Below are positions 11,895 to 22,090 of a stretch of DNA of 64,000 bases, piece by piece. Position 1 is the stretch's first letter; every line of letters begins with the position of its first letter. Position numbers and translations under genes: made by a program. The DNA is from Luzula sylvatica (Eukaryota; Streptophyta; Magnoliopsida; Poales; Juncaceae), in assembly GCA_946800325.1 (NCBI GenBank), contig OX326957.1, forward strand, positions 50,711,798-50,775,797. Direction: 5' to 3'. The notes under the pieces are model-generated. The model worked only from the letters and a program-made list of their open reading frames with translations, was not told where the DNA came from and did no database searches.

Positions 11895-13249
11895 CTAATT
11901 GACAATCCTCGAAGGATCCCCCACAGCCTCTTCCATTCTCTTATACCACTCCCCAATCTCGGTATTCTCCACCATATCCTTTCCCGCCTGTAAATATCTT
12001 ATCGGTCTCAACACTCCAAACACCGCCAAATCCGCCAAATTCGGCTTCTTCCCCCCTAATCAAACAAAATAACCACAATTAAATAAAAATGTTGCACAAA
12101 AGGGCGATTGGGGAATTTCATTAATTACCGAGGAAGTTGCGGCCATTGAGAGCTTCGGTCCAGGTTTCGCAAGCTGCGTATAACGAGGCTCGCTCGTCAG
12201 TGATGTTATATTTCTTTTTTAGCTTTTTGGAGACCATGTACATCGCCGCGGCCCCTGCGTATTTCACCGCAATTCTCTCTGTGAAGCTAAAATTTCCTAA
12301 AATTAAATAAAAATAAAAATATTTAATATAGGCGTGATTGGAGAAAGATGAACTGAATTTTGAAAATGTACCGTTTTGGGAGATGTAATTGAAGGATTCG
12401 AGGGCTTCGGAAGTGGTTCTGTAAATGTTTGGGGATAACATGTGGACCAAATGCTCGTCGACCCACCTACATAAACATAATAACTTTAGCTTGAAGAAAT
12501 ATTTGTTAATGTAATTTTGTATTTTTTTTTTAATGTTTTGAAGTACTTACTTGCGCCATTTTAATTCTTCGACGTTTGAATCAGAGTTGTTTGGGTTGAT
12601 TTTATGGCTTAATCTGTTGATTATATCTGCAATAGTTTATAACGAGTAGAACATCATGTTAAGTACTCGAATGTTAAGTAGGAAAGGAAAAAGTACCTGA
12701 TGAATCGACCAATTGTTCACCGTCAACAACTAGAATCGGTACTTTTTTGTAATCAGACCATTTGATTTCCTTTTTGCTTAATGGGTTCACTTCGATTACT
12801 TTGTATGGAATATCATGATAATCAAGAAATGCTGTAACATAAAACAATTGAGCTTTGTCAGAATAATTGAAGGGTACCGAACCTGATGATTCGAAAGATT
12901 GCATCTTTAGATCCGAATTAGAGTAGAGAGATAACACGAACTCACCTCTCACCTTGTTGCAAAAAGGGCAAGCTTCGTACTGATACAAAACAACATCTTT
13001 AGGTAACAGATCAGCCCTAGGCGGTTCCTTAGCCTCGGCTAAAGTCGCAAAAGTCAGAGAGAAAGACACCGCACCGGCAAATCCAAGAGGAACCGACTTC
13101 ACGTTCGATACCGCCGGATTGGGAGGAAATGTCCAACGACTCCGTCGATCCGCCACCACCGCAGCCAGCCCTGCCGACGACGAAGCAAGAGCCCTGGGTA
13201 CGAATATCGCCCGCGAGAAGAGGCTCTGAGCCGCCCTTACTGTCCTCAT
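11895..13249 (-). CDS. PTGES2: Microsomal prostaglandin E synthase 2-like, glutaredoxin/GST-fold protein
   Basis: Six exons on the minus strand, 13249-12946, 12831-12697, 12626-12551, 12466-12372, 12296-12129 and 12055-11895, all with GT-AG introns, give 312 residues. An N-terminal targeting-like stretch is followed by a hydrophobic segment at about 54-72. A glutaredoxin-like domain comes next, with the redox motif C94-P-F-C97 in a YQYEACPFCNK context. The helix and strand with IPYKVIEVNP, KVPIL and GEQLVDSS follow. The C-terminal half is GST-like (KWVDEHLVHMLSPNIYRT, KKKYNITDERASLY, KPNLADLAVFGVLRPIRYL). Length and block order match the plant homologue of PTGES2 as I remember it. The enzymatic substrate in plants is not established; a thiol redox or glutathione-linked role is inferred. 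The ATG is the first in the exon and no other fits. Bases 11532-11894 are probably its 3' UTR and spacer. Confidence 0.93.
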
Positions 13250-13879
13250 TTTTTCTTGGAAGTGAAGGGAGAGACGATTGTTAATTGTTTAAACTTTAAA
13301 AAGAATTAATAAAATTAATAAATCCTAAAACCCAGGAAACGGTTTCCTGCCTAGTCACGGTGTACGATATAGATGTGTTAATATTATATGCTAGCGTTGC
13401 GGTTTTATTTCATGGACCGGGTTTATTGAAGACTTCTTTAAACCCTCTAGAATTCAGGACAAAGTCTTGCGGAAGAAGAGAGATATGGTCCGGTGTCTCG
13501 CTGCTGGTGTGAATAAACCTAGCACTACCAATAATTTGAATTTTGTTATAAATCGGATGTAAATAACACGAAAATATGAAAAAGATAAATATTTATTATT
13601 GGACTGAAATTATTTGTACAAATAATCAACATAAAACATGTTTATATTAAAAACATAACACCCTTTGATCCAATAAATATTTTCAAAAAAGTACTCCAAT
13701 GTATATTTTTTCATGTCCATACACATACACCTCCAAAATTATCCAATCTTTCACACTTGTGCATGATTATACACATAACATATTAAGTTATAATTAATAT
13801 ATTTATATTTATAAAAAATTTATAGTTCATTGTAAAGAACGGTTTTGCAAATTTAATTATACATGTTGATATTTATTTT
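13250..13879. other. Upstream region of the PGES2-like gene and spacer
   Basis: The first 200 bp or so upstream of the minus-strand ATG should hold its promoter, but no clear TATA box was identified. The rest is AT-rich, with no gene, and runs into the satellite array. Confidence 0.4.
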
Positions 13880-16407
13880 TAAAGGTGTTAGATTTTTTAT
13901 TTTTTGAAATTTTTGACAAAAATAAAAATTTGTTTGTGTTAGTAATTCATTATGAGATTTTTTTAGAAAACAAAAAAATTAAGTATTTTTTTCTCGTATT
14001 AGACATTTATTTAGATATTTTTTAGAAAAAATAAGATAATGATTTTTTGAAGGTGTATTTCACTTTTTGCATTTTTGCAAATTTTTTGAAACAATAGAAA
14101 TCTGCTTGTGTAGTTTTCCATTACGGAGTTTTTTTAAGGATATCATGCAAATTTAAAATATTTTGTTCATGTTAGACATCAATTTTTGCAAGTTTTTGAA
14201 AAATTACTTCACTTTTTGTTTTTGCGAAAATTCTGAAAAATTAGAAATTTGAGTGTGTTAGTCTACAATTACGGAGTTTTTATAAAAAATTATGAAAATT
14301 GAGTATTTTGCTCATTTTTGCCATAATTTTAGATATTCCCTAGAAAAATAGGATACTTGATTTGATTTTTTTTAATGTGTTAGACTTCACATATTATTTT
14401 TTGCAAAATATTTAAAAAAATAGAAATTAGAATTTGTTAGTCTTCGATGACGGATTTTTTTGAGAAAATCATGAAAACTGAGCATTGTGCATGTTTTAGA
14501 CATCAATTTTTGCAGTTTTTAGAAAAAATATGATAATTGATTTATTTGAAGGTGTTAGATTTCAATTTTTGCATTTTTGTAATTTTTTTGAAAAAACTAG
14601 ATATTTGCATGTGTTAATTTTCAATTTTGAAGTTTATTTAGCAAACCATGAAAACTGAGTATTGTGCTCGTTTTAGACATCAATTTTGGCACTTTTTAGA
14701 AAACTAAGATAATTAATTTTTGTAAGGTGTGACTAGACTTTACTTTTTGCTTTTAATGATGTTTTTGAAAAAATAGAAATTTGGGTGGGTTAGTCTTCGA
14801 TTACAGGTTTTTTGAGAAAATCATGAAAATTGAGTATTGTGTTCGTTTTAGATATCAATTTTGGTACTTGTTATAAAATACGATGAGCAATTTTTTTGAA
14901 GGTGTTAGTCTTTAATTACGGAGTTTTTATAGAAAACCATCAAAATTGAGTATTGTGCTCATACTAGACATCAATTTGATATTTTGTAGAAAAGTATGAT
15001 GTTGGATTTTTTTTGAAGGTGTTAAGACTTCACTTTTTGTTTTTTAGCGAAATTTTTGAAAAAAATTAGTAATTTGGATGTATGAGTCTTCAATTACGGA
15101 GTTTTTTTGAGAAAAACATGAAAACTGAGTATTACGCTCATTTTGGACATCAATTTTGGCACCTTTTAGAAAAATAAGATAATTGATTTTTTAAGGTGTG
15201 GCTAGACTTCACTTTTTGCTTTTTACGAATTTTTGAAAAAAAAATAAAAATTTGCGTGGGGATTACGGATTTTTTTGAGAAAACCATGAAAATTGAGTAT
15301 TGTGCTCATTTTTGACATCAATTTTGGTACTTGTTATAAAAATACGATAAGTGATTTTTTTGAAGGTGTTAGCTTCACTTTTTGCTTTTTGGGAAATTTT
15401 TGAAAAAAAAAAAAATTGCAGGTGTTAGCCTTCAATTACGGAGTTTTTACAGAAAATCATGAAAAATGAGTATTGTGCTCGTATTACACATCAATTTTGA
15501 TATTTTGTAGAAGGTTATGATGATTGATTTTTTTAGAGGTGTTGGTCTTCACTTTTTCCTTTTTTGCGAAATTTTTCAAAAATATGAAAATTTGCATGTG
15601 TTAAGTCTTCAATTACGGAGTTTTTTTTTAGAAAACCATGAAAACTGAGTATTTTGCTCGTTTTAGACATCAATTTTGGTACTTTTTAGAAAAATAAAAT
15701 AATTGAATTTCGTCAGGTGTGACTAGACTTCACATTTTGCTTTTTACGATTTTTTTGAAAAAATAGAAATTTGCGTGGATTGGTCTTCGATTACGGATTT
15801 TTTGAGAAAACCATGAAAAATGAGTATTGTGTTTGTTTTAGACATCAATTTTGGTACTTGTTACAAAAATATGTTTAAGTAATTTTTTTGGAGGTGTTAG
15901 CTTCTCTTTTTGTTTTTTGCAAAAATTTTGAAAAAAATAAAAATTTGCATGTGTTAGTCTTTAATTACGGAATTTTTATTAAAAATCATCAAAATTGAGT
16001 ATTGTGCTCATATTAGACATCAATTTGATATATTTTATAGAAAAGTATGATGTTGGATTATTTTAAAGGTGTAAGACTTCACTTTCTGCTTTTTTGTGAA
16101 ACTTTTGAAAAAATTTGTAATTTGGATGTATGAGTCTTCAATTACGGAGTTTTTTTGAGAAAAACATGAAAACGAAGTATTGTGCTCGTTTTAGACATCA
16201 ATTTTGACATTTTTTAGAAAAATAAGATAATTATTTTTTTAAGGTGTAACTAGACTTCACTTTTTGCTTTTTACGAATTTTTGAAAAAATAGAAATTTGC
16301 ATGGGTTAGTGTTCGATTACGGTTTTTTTTTTTTTTTTGAGAAAATCATGAAAAATGAGTATTGTGCTCGTTTTGGACATCAATTTTGGTACTTCTTATA
16401 AAAATAC
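13880..16407. repeat. ~177-bp satellite array, left part
   Basis: About 15 degenerate monomers occur, phased by a GAGTATTGTGCTCG-like core followed by TTTTAGACATCAATTTT. Core-to-core spacing measured by eye is mostly 168-182 bp, for example 14300, 14480, 14655, 14833, then 14948, 15128, 15296, 15468, 15648, 15822, 15998, 16175 and 16357. One short unit (14833 to 14948, 115 bp) lost the segment between its two GTGTTAG motifs, a sign of unequal exchange inside a monomer. A and T tracts alternate throughout. Frames called here are artefacts. Confidence 0.9.
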
Positions 16408-17453
16408 TGAAGGAAATACAGTTTCAGGATCAAATGTAAAAGTGTACACAAGGATAAACGAATGTAGTCGTACATTCGTAGCCATAACTTTCATGTAGGA
16501 AAATCCGATTTGAATGGTTCAAATTGGGTAAGATAGATAATTAGATTATCTATAACCTTCATGTAGAAATATATTTCATATGAACGAAGTATAAGTGTCG
16601 TTTCTGTGAAATACCGAAAGGGTGCAACAGTATGACATACAGTTAGTAAAACAGTCATAATTTTTGCATACGAACTCCAATTGGGCTGGGACAAGTTAGG
16701 TCGTGTATATAATAAGATTATCTACAACTTTCGTGTTGGTTGATTTTCTGTCAGAGAAATTTATCAATTTCGTCTGGACAGAATACTGACCAGGTTCATG
16801 CAGTTTTATGTGTGAGAGGGTGTATATTGGATATACATGCCTTTTGGCTAATCCTGATCCTATTAGATATAAATAGGATTTTCACTCTCATCTTAACTAA
16901 GTAATTCAATTAATCATTCTGCCTAAGACACAAAAGAAAAGAGCAAATTCAGATTTGATCTTTCATGAGTGAAAAGGTGTGAAGAGAGAGAAATCGAGAA
17001 AAGAGTTTCTCGAGAGATAGAGAATCGATTAGATCGAGCAAGTTCGCCGGTGCATCGTCTAGGTAGGTGCATCCGCGACCGACGTCTTACGAATCACCGT
17101 GGATACAAGTAGAGGAGCGACACATGTGGCTCTTCGTTGTGATCAAACCGGAGAAGTAATCGAGTAACGGGCTGTGGAAGCATGCGGACATGGAACGCAC
17201 GAAGACAACCCGAGGCGTGTCGAAACGGTGGGAGACGTGCGGTATGGGACGTACGGGCTAGTCACCAACGTGACACCGAAGAAAATAGAAGGCGGCGATG
17301 AACCCTTCCTGTGCCATCAATTTGGCACTGGTATAGATCTATCCTTCTAATTGTATCGTACCCTCGAAGTCGTGGCGTGATCTCGGGAATCGGGGAATCG
17401 GACCGGGCCTTCATTCCGCTGCGCGGGCCCGGGGTCGAGGATATTACCCATCA
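16408..17453 (+). mobile_element. Solo LTR inserted in the satellite
   Basis: The element begins TGAAGGAAATAC and ends ATTACCCATCA, giving the TG...CA ends of an LTR. It is flanked by a 5-bp duplication, AATAC, at 16403-16407 and 17454-17458. Removing it together with one AATAC copy restores an uninterrupted satellite monomer (ATAAAAATACGATAAGTG, as at about 15336-15353). Inside are a TATAAATAG box near 16867, a purine-rich R/U5-like part and a GC-rich 3' third. At 1046 bp with no internal domain it is a solo LTR left by recombination between two LTRs. The family is unassigned. Confidence 0.87.
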
Positions 17454-18970
17454 AATACGATAAGTGATTTTTTTGAAGGTGTTAGCTTCACTTTTTGTTT
17501 TTTGCGAAATTTTTGAAAAAATAAAAATTTGTAGGTGTTAGTCTTCAATTACGGAGTTTTTATAGAAAACCATGAAAAATGAGTATTGTGTTTGTATTAG
17601 ACATCAATTTTGATATTATGTAGAAAATTATGATGATTGATTTTTTAGAAGGTGTTAGACATCACTTTTTGTTTTTTTTGCGAAATTTTTCAAAAATATA
17701 GAAATTTGCATGTGTCAGTCTTGAATTACAGAGTTTTTTTTTCAGAAAATCATGAAAACTGAGTATTGTGCTCGTTTTAGACATCAATTTTGGTACTTGT
17801 CATAAAAATATGATAAGTGATTTTTTTGAAGGTGTTAGCTTCACTTTTTTTGCTTTTTGTGAAATTTTTGAAAAAATAGAAATTTCCAGGAGTTAGTCTT
17901 CAATTACGGAGTTTTTATAGAAAATCTTGAAAATTGAGTATTGTGCTTGTATTAGACATCAATTTTGATATTTTGTAGAAAAATATGATAATTGATTTTT
18001 CAGAAGGTGTTAGGCTTCGCTTTTTGTTTTTTTGCGAAATGTTTCAAAAATTTTGAAATTTGCATGTGTTAGTCTTCAATTACGGCATTTTTTAGAGAAA
18101 ACCATGAAAATCGAGTATTGTTCTCGTTTTAGATACCGATTTTGCCACTTTTTAGAAAAAAAAATGATAATTTGTTTTTTTAAGGTGTTAGACTTTGCCT
18201 TTTTCATTTTTGCCAAATGTTTCAAAAAAAAAAAAAATTCCTGTCTTAGCCTTCCATTACGGAGTTCTTATGAGAAAACCATGAAAACTAAGTATTATGA
18301 TCGTTTCAGACATCAATTTTGTATTTTTTAGAAAAATATGATAATTTATTTTTTTGAAGGTGTCAAACTTCACTTCATGCTTTTTTACGATTTTTTTTTA
18401 AAAAAACAATAGAAATTTGCGTGAGTTAGTCTTCAATTACATAGTTTTTTCAGAAAACACGCAAAAATGAGTATTGTGCTCGTTTTAGACATTAATTTAG
18501 GCACTTTTTAGAAAAAAATATGATAATTGATTTTTTGATTGTGTAAGACTTTCACTTATTGCATTTGTGCGAAATTTTTGAAAAAGTAGAAATTGTAATG
18601 TGTTAGTCTTAAAATACGGATTTTGTTGAGAAAACCATGAAAATTGAGTTTTGTTCTCGTTTTAGACATCATTTTTGACACTTTTTAGAAAAAATATGAT
18701 AATTGGTTTTTTTGAAGGGCACTTCATTTTTTGTTTTTTTTGAAAATTTTGAAAAAATAGAAATTTGCATGTGTTACTCTACAATTATGGAGTTTTTATT
18801 AAAAATCATGAAAATTGAGTATGGTGCTTGTTTTAGACATAAATTTTGACATTTTCACGAAAATATGATAATTGTTTTTTGAAGGTGTTAGAATTGCTTC
18901 ATGCTTTTTTAAGAAAATTTTGAAAAAAATAGAAATTTGCGCTAGTCACACTTCAATTACGTAGTTTTGT
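17454..18970. repeat. ~177-bp satellite array, right part
   Basis: About eight more monomers continue in the same phase as the left part, with cores near 17581, 17761, 17935, 18113, 18290, 18470, 18647 and 18817. The array decays at about 18970, just before a hAT-type MITE. The 99-residue frame at 18032-18331 is a by-product of the repeat. Confidence 0.9.
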
Positions 18971-19009
18971 CAACCATTAATTGTTGTCAATGAATATTGA
19001 CCGCATGGT

Positions 19010-19304
19010 CAGGGGCGGATCCAGGATCCAAATATAGGGGGGCCCGGATTTTATAGGAGGGGCTGAAATAAAAAATAAATCAAAATATGTGCCTTGAGGG
19101 TCTTGAACTCAAGACCTCCAATCTCCCAAACAACAATTTTACCACTAGACTACACTAATCTTTGTGAAATACTTACAAATTTATCATATTTATCACTTTC
19201 CAAAAAAACAAAATCACCTCATTTTATCGCTAATATATTGATTTCCGATTTCATAGGGGGGGCCGGGCCTCCCGCTCTCCCCCCCCCCCCTAGATCCGCC
19301 CCTG
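19010..19304 (-). mobile_element. hAT-type MITE, copy 1, with tRNA-like Pol III boxes
   Basis: Perfect 12-bp terminal inverted repeats, CAGGGGCGGATC and GATCCGCCCCTG, are flanked by the perfect 8-bp duplication CGCATGGT (19002-19009 and 19305-19312). It is 295 bp long with no coding capacity. On the minus strand it contains TAGTCTAGTGG (19142-19152), which fits the Pol III A box TRGYNNARYGG. GTTCAAGAC (19100-19108) fits the B box GWTCRANNC. They are 33 nt apart as in a tRNA. T4 and T6 runs follow at about 19071-19086. A second, nearly identical copy is at 54856-55147. Confidence 0.9.
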
Positions 19305-19312
19305 CGCATGGT

Positions 19313-19570
19313 CTATTATTATTGTGGCATGCAATCGACCACTTGAGTTATGGATCCATTGGCGCGAGACAAATATATATTACTAATATTTGATGTACAT
19401 ATTTCTAAAAGATATATGGTATATCTAAAATATATTTCTTATAATGTATAAACCAAACATGAACTGTATTTCGAAATGATATATCAAATATGTAAAAATA
19501 AACATAACACACATCCAAAAATTATAGCATACATTTTAAAGCGTATATTTTAGAATGTTAATACAAAAAA
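19313..19570. other. Spacer between MITE and LINE A
   Basis: AT-rich DNA with no recognisable gene. Its right end contributes the target-site duplication of LINE A. Confidence 0.5.
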
Positions 19571-19986
19571 TGTATGTTGTGACTCACAAAAAGATCACCT
19601 CTCTCTCTCTCATGATGACTGTTGTGTAAAACTCTGTTCAGAATAATTTTGAGGTTAGCCTACAATTTATGAAATACAAAATTTCTATAATTTCTATAAA
19701 GTACTTATATGGATTTTTGGAGTTTGTTTTGTATAAGGCGATTCTTGATTTGAGAGAGGCGATTCTTGATTTGAGAGAGGCGATTCTTTTTCTGAGAGCT
19801 CCATCACCATTCACTTCCCAGAGAGGAAGGAGAAGAGCTGATCCATAGCCCCTTCGGGGTGTAGCGGGATCGGGGAAATCAAAAGGGAAGGACTAGAACC
19901 AAAATCACGCTCGATAGAGAAGATTTTGATCTATACAACCCTTTGAAATTTCCATTCAACTCTTTCCTCAATTCTAATTGACGATC

Positions 19987-22044
19987 ATGTCAACAAAACA
20001 AACATATCTACAAGCGGCTCTCAAAGATCTACCTTCAACTGGCAATGGTTGGACGGTAGTAAATTATGGAAAAAAGATAAGGAATGAAAATCTGGTAAAG
20101 CCAGGGTCACAATATCAATTGGCAAAGAACAAAATCTTCAAAAACAAATGTTACCGTTGTCTCTCAAACACTCATTTCGTTTCTGAGTGCAGAGAACCAG
20201 TGAAGTGTTTAAGATGTGGGAAATTAGGGCACAAGCAAATATATTGTAGAGTTAATCTTAGTTATACAAATTCAAATGGTCAAGATAAAAAAACTCTCAA
20301 TAATTCTTCATACTTGCTCTCTAAACCAATTCCATCAACTTCACTTCCAACTCCTTCTCCTTCTATATATTCCCCTTCAATTTCTCCTCCTTCAACAGAA
20401 AATTATTCAGGTATTCTTAGAGTTCATATATCTTCTGGGAAAATTGTGTCAAATCACAATAAACAGACATCTAAATGGTGTAACTTGAAAGATCTTCTCT
20501 CCATCACTTCTGGCTTTGGTTTTCTTACACATATAGGGGGATTTGCTCCATGTGCTATTATTCCTCAATTACAATTGACCTTGTCAAATTGTGTTCAAGT
20601 CCCTAAATTTCTGGAAATTATTGATGAGGAGATTAAGGAAAATACCTTATTAAGAATTTTATTGGTTGAACCTGCAAAGGAATCTGTTGAAGCTGTGGAG
20701 GAGAAAAATGAGATGTGCTTAAAAAATGACAAGGAGGTTATGCAAAATAAAAATAAAATAAGGCTGAAGTTGATAAATAAGAAGAAGAAAAAGGAAAAAA
20801 TTTGGAAAGTAAAAAAACAACACAAAAAAGAGGAGTTATTTGAGTGGAGAGTAAAGGAAAAGGTGGATGAAGCTTGTAAGCAAATATGTGTTTTTAAAAA
20901 GGATGGAATTGATAATGCTGTATCATCTTTTCATATAAAATTAATTACTGATAATAATTTAATAGAGGGGGAAATTTACCTGATGCTAGGTGAACATTTT
21001 AGAAGGATTTTTAGCCAAAACACATTCCATATTAAAAGTTTATTCTTTGGTCAACCTTCAAATTCAAGTCATGAATTTACTACTTCTAAAAAAAGGGTTT
21101 TACCGGTTTCTACAAGTCTTTCAATTTCTTTCTCTGAAAAAGGATTAGTAATTAAGCCTATAAGTTCAAGTCAAAACAGTATAGATCTTCCTGTGTTTTC
21201 ACAAAGCCTTTTACTTGACACTGTAGATCTTCCTGTTGAGTCTTTAGCTGTTGCTCCATTTAACACGTCAAAAGTAATTGCAAATTCTTCAAATTCTTCA
21301 TCAAATATGGTAGATTTTCCTGTATTTTCAAATATTGTAGATCTTCCTGTTGAGTCTTTAGTTGTTGCTCCATTTAACACGCCAAGAGTAATTGCAATTC
21401 CTTCAAATTCTTCACCAAATATGGTAGATCTTCCTGTCTTAAATTCGGAGTCTTTTGAGTCTCCACTTAAATCTTCACAATTCATAGAGTATACTGTAGA
21501 TCTTCCTTCATGTACTGATGATCATTCTCAAGTTGAGTTAATATCCACTATAGGTCCAGTAAGATCACTTGAGGTTCCAGTAAATCTTCAACTTGAGGCT
21601 CCAATAAAGCAACTTGAGACTCCAGTAGATCCTCAGCTTGAGGTTTCATTACTTGAGGGTCCAGTTGAGCAGTATCAAATGGAGGCTCCATTAATTGAAT
21701 CTCCAGTCTCTCTAAACATGGGAAAAAAGAAAATGAGTGAAAATGAGAATAAAATAAATGAGAAGAGAAGAAGTATGAGATTAAAGGGCAAGCAATCTGG
21801 GGTTTATTCTTCACCTATTGAAAAGGCTCAAATGGTACAGTTTAATGAAATTCAGAAAGGAAAATTAAGAAAACAAAAGGTAAAATCTAAAATACCTATT
21901 TTACCCATTGATTTACAAGGAAAGGAGGCTATAACTGAGAAAGAAGATATATTGAAATTATTATCTTCAGAGGGAATTGATATTTGTGCTACTATGCATG
22001 ATACAATTTCAGGTCTTATTGGCGAAAATGAGAAATTATGTTGA
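19987..22044 (+). CDS. LINE A ORF1, zinc-knuckle RNA-binding protein
   Basis: This frame encodes 685 residues from the first ATG. Two CCHC zinc knuckles lie close together near the N terminus, C55-x2-C-x4-H-x4-C68 and C74-x2-C-x4-H-x4-C87, and should bind the element RNA. A lysine-rich coiled segment follows at roughly 240-300. The part at about 395-490 is built from two copies of a ~38-residue repeat containing VDLPVES and VAPFNT, then a chain of LE-PV/LEAP-like units. ORF1 proteins package LINE RNA in the cytoplasm. The stop lies 46 nt before the ORF2 ATG, in another frame. A TTG nine bases upstream is not taken as the start. Confidence 0.88.
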   Translation: MSTKQTYLQAALKDLPSTGNGWTVVNYGKKIRNENLVKPGSQYQLAKNKIFKNKCYRCLSNTHFVSECREPVKCLRCGKLGHKQIYCRVNLSYTNSNGQDKKTLNNSSYLLSKPIPSTSLPTPSPSIYSPSISPPSTENYSGILRVHISSGKIVSNHNKQTSKWCNLKDLLSITSGFGFLTHIGGFAPCAIIPQLQLTLSNCVQVPKFLEIIDEEIKENTLLRILLVEPAKESVEAVEEKNEMCLKNDKEVMQNKNKIRLKLINKKKKKEKIWKVKKQHKKEELFEWRVKEKVDEACKQICVFKKDGIDNAVSSFHIKLITDNNLIEGEIYLMLGEHFRRIFSQNTFHIKSLFFGQPSNSSHEFTTSKKRVLPVSTSLSISFSEKGLVIKPISSSQNSIDLPVFSQSLLLDTVDLPVESLAVAPFNTSKVIANSSNSSSNMVDFPVFSNIVDLPVESLVVAPFNTPRVIAIPSNSSPNMVDLPVLNSESFESPLKSSQFIEYTVDLPSCTDDHSQVELISTIGPVRSLEVPVNLQLEAPIKQLETPVDPQLEVSLLEGPVEQYQMEAPLIESPVSLNMGKKKMSENENKINEKRRSMRLKGKQSGVYSSPIEKAQMVQFNEIQKGKLRKQKVKSKIPILPIDLQGKEAITEKEDILKLLSSEGIDICATMHDTISGLIGENEKLC

Positions 22045-22090
22045 TAATTGATGATTTAAGGAGTTGTGAGGTTGATTTTGATTTAAAATT

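Noticed and set aside
18032..18331. 99-residue open frame
   Set aside because: It lies wholly inside satellite monomers and is not kept in the neighbouring copies.
13880..18970. CRISPR-like or coding repeat array
   Set aside because: Monomers are ~177 bp, continuous and without spacers, and the DNA is a plant genome. Open frames inside shift between monomers.
13880..18970. Calling the satellite a centromere
   Set aside because: Monomer size alone is not evidence. The array is short, degenerate and flanked by genes.
19094..19393. 99-residue frame resembling one at 54939
   Set aside because: The similarity arises because both lie in copies of the same MITE. The frame runs through the inverted repeat end.
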